From Methyloradius palustris (GTDB lineage: Bacteria; Pseudomonadota; Gammaproteobacteria; Burkholderiales; Methylophilaceae), in assembly GCF_019703875.1 (NCBI RefSeq), contig NZ_AP024110.1:1302001-1366000 (forward strand): DNA of 64,000 nucleotides, read 5' to 3'. This document shows positions 60,310-64,000 of this stretch, piece by piece. The notes beneath the pieces are model-generated. The model ran no database searches. It had not been told where the DNA came from and saw only the letters and a list, made by a program, of their open reading frames with translations. The position numbers and the translations under genes were made by a program. The number at the start of each line of letters is the position of its first letter. Position 1 is the first letter of the stretch.

Positions 60310-61749
60310 TTATAGTTTTACCATCACATGCCGTACGGCGCTGTAATCCTCAATTGCGTACATCGACATATCCTTGCCATAGCCAGACTTTTTCATGCCG
60401 CCATGTGGCATTTCAGAGACCAGCATAAAGTGGGTATTGATCCAGGTGCAGCCATATTGCAGCTCGGCTGAGACGCGCATGGCGCGGCCTACATCGGCTG
60501 TCCACACTGAGCTTGCAAGGCCATATTCAGATTCATTTGCCCACCCTAATACTTCGACCTCATCATCAAAACGTGTAATGGAAACTACAGGGCCAAACAC
60601 TTCTTTGGCGACGATTTCATCGGTTTGTAAAGCGCCAGCGATGATCGTGGGTTCATAGAAAAACCCACGACCAGCGCGCGCTTTGCCACCTGTTGTGATT
60701 TCAATATGTTTTTGTGCGGCAGCACGGTCAACAAAGCCAGCCACGCGGCTGCGTTGACGTTCTGAAATCAGCGGTCCCATCTCAACACCTTCGTCATGCT
60801 GCTCACCCAGTTGAATACTGGAGGCGGCGGAGGTGAGCTCAGCCACTAGTTTTTCGTAGATGTTTTTGCCTGCGTAAATGCGGCATGCGGCGGTGCAGTC
60901 TTGCCCTGCGTTATAAAAGCCGAATGCGCGCACGCCATCAACCACGGCCTGTATGTCAGCATCGTCGAACACTATTACTGGCGCTTTGCCGCCTAATTCC
61001 AGGTGCGTGCGCTTCACGCTTTTGGCCGCAACATCCATGATTTTCTGGCCCGTAGAAATGTCACCCGTAATTGAAATCATCTGCACTTGTGGTTGTGAAA
61101 TCATGGGCGCACCAACTGATTCACCACGCCCAGTAATGATGTTGACCACGCCAGCGGGAAAAATCTCGGCGATTAACTGGGCGAGTTTGAGCGATGTCAG
61201 AGGGGTCATTTCAGAAGGTTTTAGTACTACAGTATTGCCTGCAGCTAATGCTGGCCCTAGTTTCCAAGCAGCCATCATCAACGGGTAGTTCCACGGCGCG
61301 ATAGAGGCTACGACACCTAAGGGGTCGCGACGAATCATGCTGGTATGGCCAGGCAGGTATTCACCAGCAAGTGAGCCAGTCATGTTGCGAATAGCCCCCG
61401 CGAAGAAGCGGAATATGTCGGCCACTGCAGGTATTTCATCATTAAGCGCAGCCAAGTAAGGCTTGCCACAGTTGAGCGACTCCAGCGTGGCGAAAGCCTC
61501 GGCATTGCTTTCTATGGCATCGGCAAGTTTGAGCAGCATGGTGGCACGGTCGCGTGGGGTGGTTTTTTTCCAGCTGGTAAAAGCCGTAGCGGCTGAGCTG
61601 GTTGCCAGTTTTATCTGGTCCATAGAGGCTTCATGGATAGTCGTCAGTAGCTCACCTGTAGCTGGATTGAGGATAGGTTCAGCGTTGCCTTCGCCACTGA
61701 CAAACTGGCCGTTAATCAATAATTGCTTGGGGAAATCAATCATTTTCAT
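60310..61749 (-). CDS. patD: gamma-aminobutyraldehyde dehydrogenase
   Basis: Oxidises 4-aminobutanal from putrescine to GABA. The 479-residue ALDH is of the YdcW/PatD type: catalytic Cys in NAGQDCTAACR, Glu in THLELGGKAP, and the closing GGMKKSGYGKDMSMYAIEDY. It is 24 bp downstream of the polyamine-importer permease gene on the same strand, the order seen in E. coli ydcTUVW. Confidence 0.93.
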   Translation of the reverse strand: MKMIDFPKQLLINGQFVSGEGNAEPILNPATGELLTTIHEASMDQIKLATSSAATAFTSWKKTTPRDRATMLLKLADAIESNAEAFATLESLNCGKPYLAALNDEIPAVADIFRFFAGAIRNMTGSLAGEYLPGHTSMIRRDPLGVVASIAPWNYPLMMAAWKLGPALAAGNTVVLKPSEMTPLTSLKLAQLIAEIFPAGVVNIITGRGESVGAPMISQPQVQMISITGDISTGQKIMDVAAKSVKRTHLELGGKAPVIVFDDADIQAVVDGVRAFGFYNAGQDCTAACRIYAGKNIYEKLVAELTSAASSIQLGEQHDEGVEMGPLISERQRSRVAGFVDRAAAQKHIEITTGGKARAGRGFFYEPTIIAGALQTDEIVAKEVFGPVVSITRFDDEVEVLGWANESEYGLASSVWTADVGRAMRVSAELQYGCTWINTHFMLVSEMPHGGMKKSGYGKDMSMYAIEDYSAVRHVMVKL

Positions 61750-61773
61750 CTCTCTTCAATAATCAGGTTAATG

Positions 61774-62583
61774 TTAACGGCTACTACCTTCAACGGTGCC
61801 TGTGCCACGGGTTAAATAATACGCTGCAATAATGGGCAGGGCGGTAATCAGCATCACCATCATCGCAACCACATTGGTAATGGCTGCATCACGCGGGCGA
61901 CTGAGCTGGTTGAGCAGCCAGATTGGCAAAGTGATTTCATGGCCAGCGGTAAAAATAGTGACGATGAGCTCGTCGAAGGAGAGCGCAAAAGCTAATAGCG
62001 CACCTGCAAGTAAAGCGGTAGCGAGTTGCGGCAGGATAATGTAGCGAAACGTCGTACAACCATCGGCACCCAAATCCATTGATGCCTCTACCAAGCTATG
62101 CGGCATGCGCCTGAAACGGGCAATCACGTTGTTATAAATCATCACTACGCAGAACGTGGCATGGCTGACAATAATCGTCCACACCCCAGGGGTGATATCC
62201 AGCATATTGATGGCAGAAAGCAGGGCGATACCTGTGATGATGCCAGGTAGCGCAATGGGCAGAATCAGCATGGTGGTGATGGCTTCTTTACCGAAAAAAC
62301 TTCGCCTGTAAAGCGCTGCGGCGGCCATCACGCCCATGATTAAGGCCATCAAGGTGGCGATGGTGGCTACTTTCAGTGAGAGCAGGATTGCAGCAATCAC
62401 ATCTTCACGTGCCAGTGCTTCATGAACCCAGCGCAAAGTGAAATGACTTTGACTGCCTTCACCTGTTAAAAAGGCATTTAAGAAAATAACCGCAATCGGA
62501 AAATGCAAAAAAACTAGGCCGCCATAAGCCAATGTTTTTAGCCACAGTGGAGCAGCGGCTTGTGCTTGATTAGAACGCATCAA
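61774..62583 (-). CDS. ydcV: polyamine ABC transporter permease (YdcV/PotC type)
   Basis: Inner-membrane permease, 269 residues, six helices, with the ATPase-contact motif EASMDLGADGCTTFRYI. It overlaps the partner permease by 14 bases. Assigned to putrescine/spermidine uptake from similarity and the adjacent aminobutyraldehyde dehydrogenase. Confidence 0.9.
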   Translation of the reverse strand: MMRSNQAQAAAPLWLKTLAYGGLVFLHFPIAVIFLNAFLTGEGSQSHFTLRWVHEALAREDVIAAILLSLKVATIATLMALIMGVMAAAALYRRSFFGKEAITTMLILPIALPGIITGIALLSAINMLDITPGVWTIIVSHATFCVVMIYNNVIARFRRMPHSLVEASMDLGADGCTTFRYIILPQLATALLAGALLAFALSFDELIVTIFTAGHEITLPIWLLNQLSRPRDAAITNVVAMMVMLITALPIIAAYYLTRGTGTVEGSSR

Positions 62584-63484
62584 AGGCTCCCATGCGTTTT
62601 GCCAAAGCCAAGTAAATAAAAATCAGCACAATCGGCACCACAGTAAACGCGGCAGCCAGCGGCATATTGCCGATAGAGCCTTGCATTGTGTAAACCATGG
62701 TGCCAATAAACAAGCCGCTAGGGCCAATAAGTTGCGGAATGATGTAGTCACCAAGCGTGAGCGAAAATGTGAATATGGAGCCTGCCACCACGCCAGGGAA
62801 TACCAGTGGCAGTAAAATTTTACGGAAGGTCTGTGCAGGTTTGGCGCCCAAATCAGATGAAGCTTGCAACAGATTAGATGGCACACGTTCTAGCGCTGCC
62901 TGAATCGGCAAAATCATGAATGGCAGCCAGATATAGGTAAATACGATAAATCGACCAAGGTTAGATGTGGCAAGCGTGTTCCCACCAATGCTGGGAATTG
63001 CGAGCGTGGCATTAAGTAGGCTGAGTAAACCTAGATGATTAACCAGCCAGTACAAGATGCCTTCTTGCGACAGAATCACTGTCCACGCATAGGTTTTTAC
63101 GATGTAACTGGCCCACATCGGCAACATCACCGCCACGTAGAAAAAGCCTTTTTCAGCGTGACTGCCGTAGCGTGTCATGTAATAAGCGATAGGAAAGCCA
63201 ATGACTGCAGTGGCTAATGTGACGGAGACGGCCATGGTTAAAGTGCGCAGGATAATGTCGAGGTTAGTGGCATCGAACAGGCTGCGATAATTCTCCAGTG
63301 TTAAATCAGGTGTCACCGACATGCTGAAGCTGTCGAAGGTGTAAAAGCTTTGCCAAAGTAGGCTGAATAGTGAGCCTAGATAAACAACCCCGAACCAGAG
63401 CAATGGTGGGGTGAGCAGGAGCAGCAGAAACAGGGTGTTTCTGCGGTAGAGCATATTGGCGAGTGGGCGGGTCAGTTGCAGCAT
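62570..63484 (-). CDS. ydcU: polyamine ABC transporter permease (YdcU/PotB type)
   Basis: Partner permease, 304 residues, six helices, with QASSDLGAKPAQTFRKILLP. It lies 32 bp downstream of the ATPase gene and overlaps the second permease gene. Confidence 0.9.
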   Translation of the reverse strand: MLQLTRPLANMLYRRNTLFLLLLLTPPLLWFGVVYLGSLFSLLWQSFYTFDSFSMSVTPDLTLENYRSLFDATNLDIILRTLTMAVSVTLATAVIGFPIAYYMTRYGSHAEKGFFYVAVMLPMWASYIVKTYAWTVILSQEGILYWLVNHLGLLSLLNATLAIPSIGGNTLATSNLGRFIVFTYIWLPFMILPIQAALERVPSNLLQASSDLGAKPAQTFRKILLPLVFPGVVAGSIFTFSLTLGDYIIPQLIGPSGLFIGTMVYTMQGSIGNMPLAAAFTVVPIVLIFIYLALAKRMGAFDAF

Positions 63485-63516
63485 CCTTTATTCACCGTTT
63501 GTTTGGTAAAGCACGT

Positions 63517-64000
63517 TCATGCAGATGTTTCCAGTATCACCATGTGTCGTTGTGGCCAGCACAAATCAATGGTTTGGCCTATTTGAGGTAACGCTGTCTC
63601 TAATTCTTGGTGGCTGGCAATTACCATAGTTAATCTATGATCTGCGACAGCAACTTCAATTTTGCTATGAGCACCATGAAATTGAACATCTGTAACCGCC
63701 CCTGCCACTTGCATATACTTCTGGCTACTGTCTGGGTTGAGGCTGATATGTTCAGGGCGGATGGAGAAAGGCTGGCGGCTGCCAGTAATCTGCTCTGCGA
63801 GATCACCACTGACCACATTAGCCGTACCGACAAAATTAGCGACAAAGCTGGTTTTAGGTTGGGTATAGAGCTGGCGCGGGTGGTCAACCTGTTCGATTTT
63901 GCCGTGGTTAAACACAGCGACACGGTCAGACATAGATAACGCTTCACTCTGGTCGTGTGTCACGTAAATAAAGGTAATGCCCAGTTTTTTATGCAGGGTT
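63517..64000 (-). CDS. ydcT: polyamine ABC transporter ATPase, C-terminal part (5' end beyond window)
   Basis: ATPase of the same importer. The frame stays open to the window edge, so the Walker motifs lie outside. Visible are the switch His in IYVTHDQSEALSMSDRVAVF, the GKIEQVDHPRQLYTQP segment and a TOBE domain (about 85-145 of the fragment) typical of PotA/YdcT. The methionine at 63963 is internal. Confidence 0.9.
   Translation of the reverse strand, partial: TLHKKLGITFIYVTHDQSEALSMSDRVAVFNHGKIEQVDHPRQLYTQPKTSFVANFVGTANVVSGDLAEQITGSRQPFSIRPEHISLNPDSSQKYMQVAGAVTDVQFHGAHSKIEVAVADHRLTMVIASHQELETALPQIGQTIDLCWPQRHMVILETSA

Overview
The window looks like chromosome of a betaproteobacterium, most likely a methylotroph of the Methylophilaceae (Methylotenera-like). 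This rests on protein resemblance and gene order (lon-hupB-ppiD, rpsF-priB-rpsR-rplI-dnaB-alr-radA, hpnCDE, rnhA-dnaQ) and was not confirmed by a search. Most of the 64 kb is housekeeping sequence, but there is one clear mobile insertion.

1-1874: the 3' half of lon, then hupB, tRNA-Val(UAC) and tRNA-Asp(GUC). 1860-17924: a 16.1-kb integrative island in the 3' end of tRNA-Asp. Its ends are a perfect 19-bp direct repeat (1860-1878 and 17906-17924). Just inside the left end are 10-bp-phased TCCAnA repeats and a P4-type tyrosine integrase whose start codon sits in a perfect hairpin. The cargo is a complete type I secretion system with its substrate: a TolC-like outer-membrane channel, a 2604-residue RTX protein, a HlyB-type ABC exporter with an inactive C39-like domain, and a HlyD-type adaptor. 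The RTX protein has an A+T-rich N-terminal module, a FrpC-like self-processing module with an Asp-Pro site, five ~182-residue repeats that are partly identical at DNA level, and nine ~90-residue repeats. In front of it lie a decayed copy of the self-processing module and a small A+T-rich membrane-protein gene. Together they look like an exchangeable N-terminal cassette. The original tRNA-Asp terminator now lies beyond the right end, followed by ppiD.

18264-36184: ppiD, fabI, a dipeptide-type ABC importer without ATPase genes, mltD, gloB, a methyltransferase, rnhA and dnaQ. These are followed by the tightly overlapping dTDP-rhamnose genes rfbBACD, with rfbC interrupted by an in-frame amber codon. 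Then come queD, rsgA, a small cytochrome c, an M48 protease and orn. 36404-43455: glgA, the ribosomal-protein/primosome operon, dnaB (possibly leaderless), alr and radA. 43487-49230: a YciK-like SDR, a small membrane protein, hpnEDC (squalene synthesis), a methylthioadenosine/methylthioinosine phosphorylase, def and tRNA-Ser(UGA).

49408-64000: a putative glycosyltransferase, an MFS transporter that seems to lack a normal start codon, and a polyamine/beta-alanine catabolic region. That region holds an omega-aminotransferase plus malonate-semialdehyde dehydrogenase, a divergent PuuR-like regulator, and gamma-aminobutyraldehyde dehydrogenase with a YdcTUV-type polyamine importer cut by the window end. 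A GntR regulator and sdhCDAB-sdhE sit in the middle.
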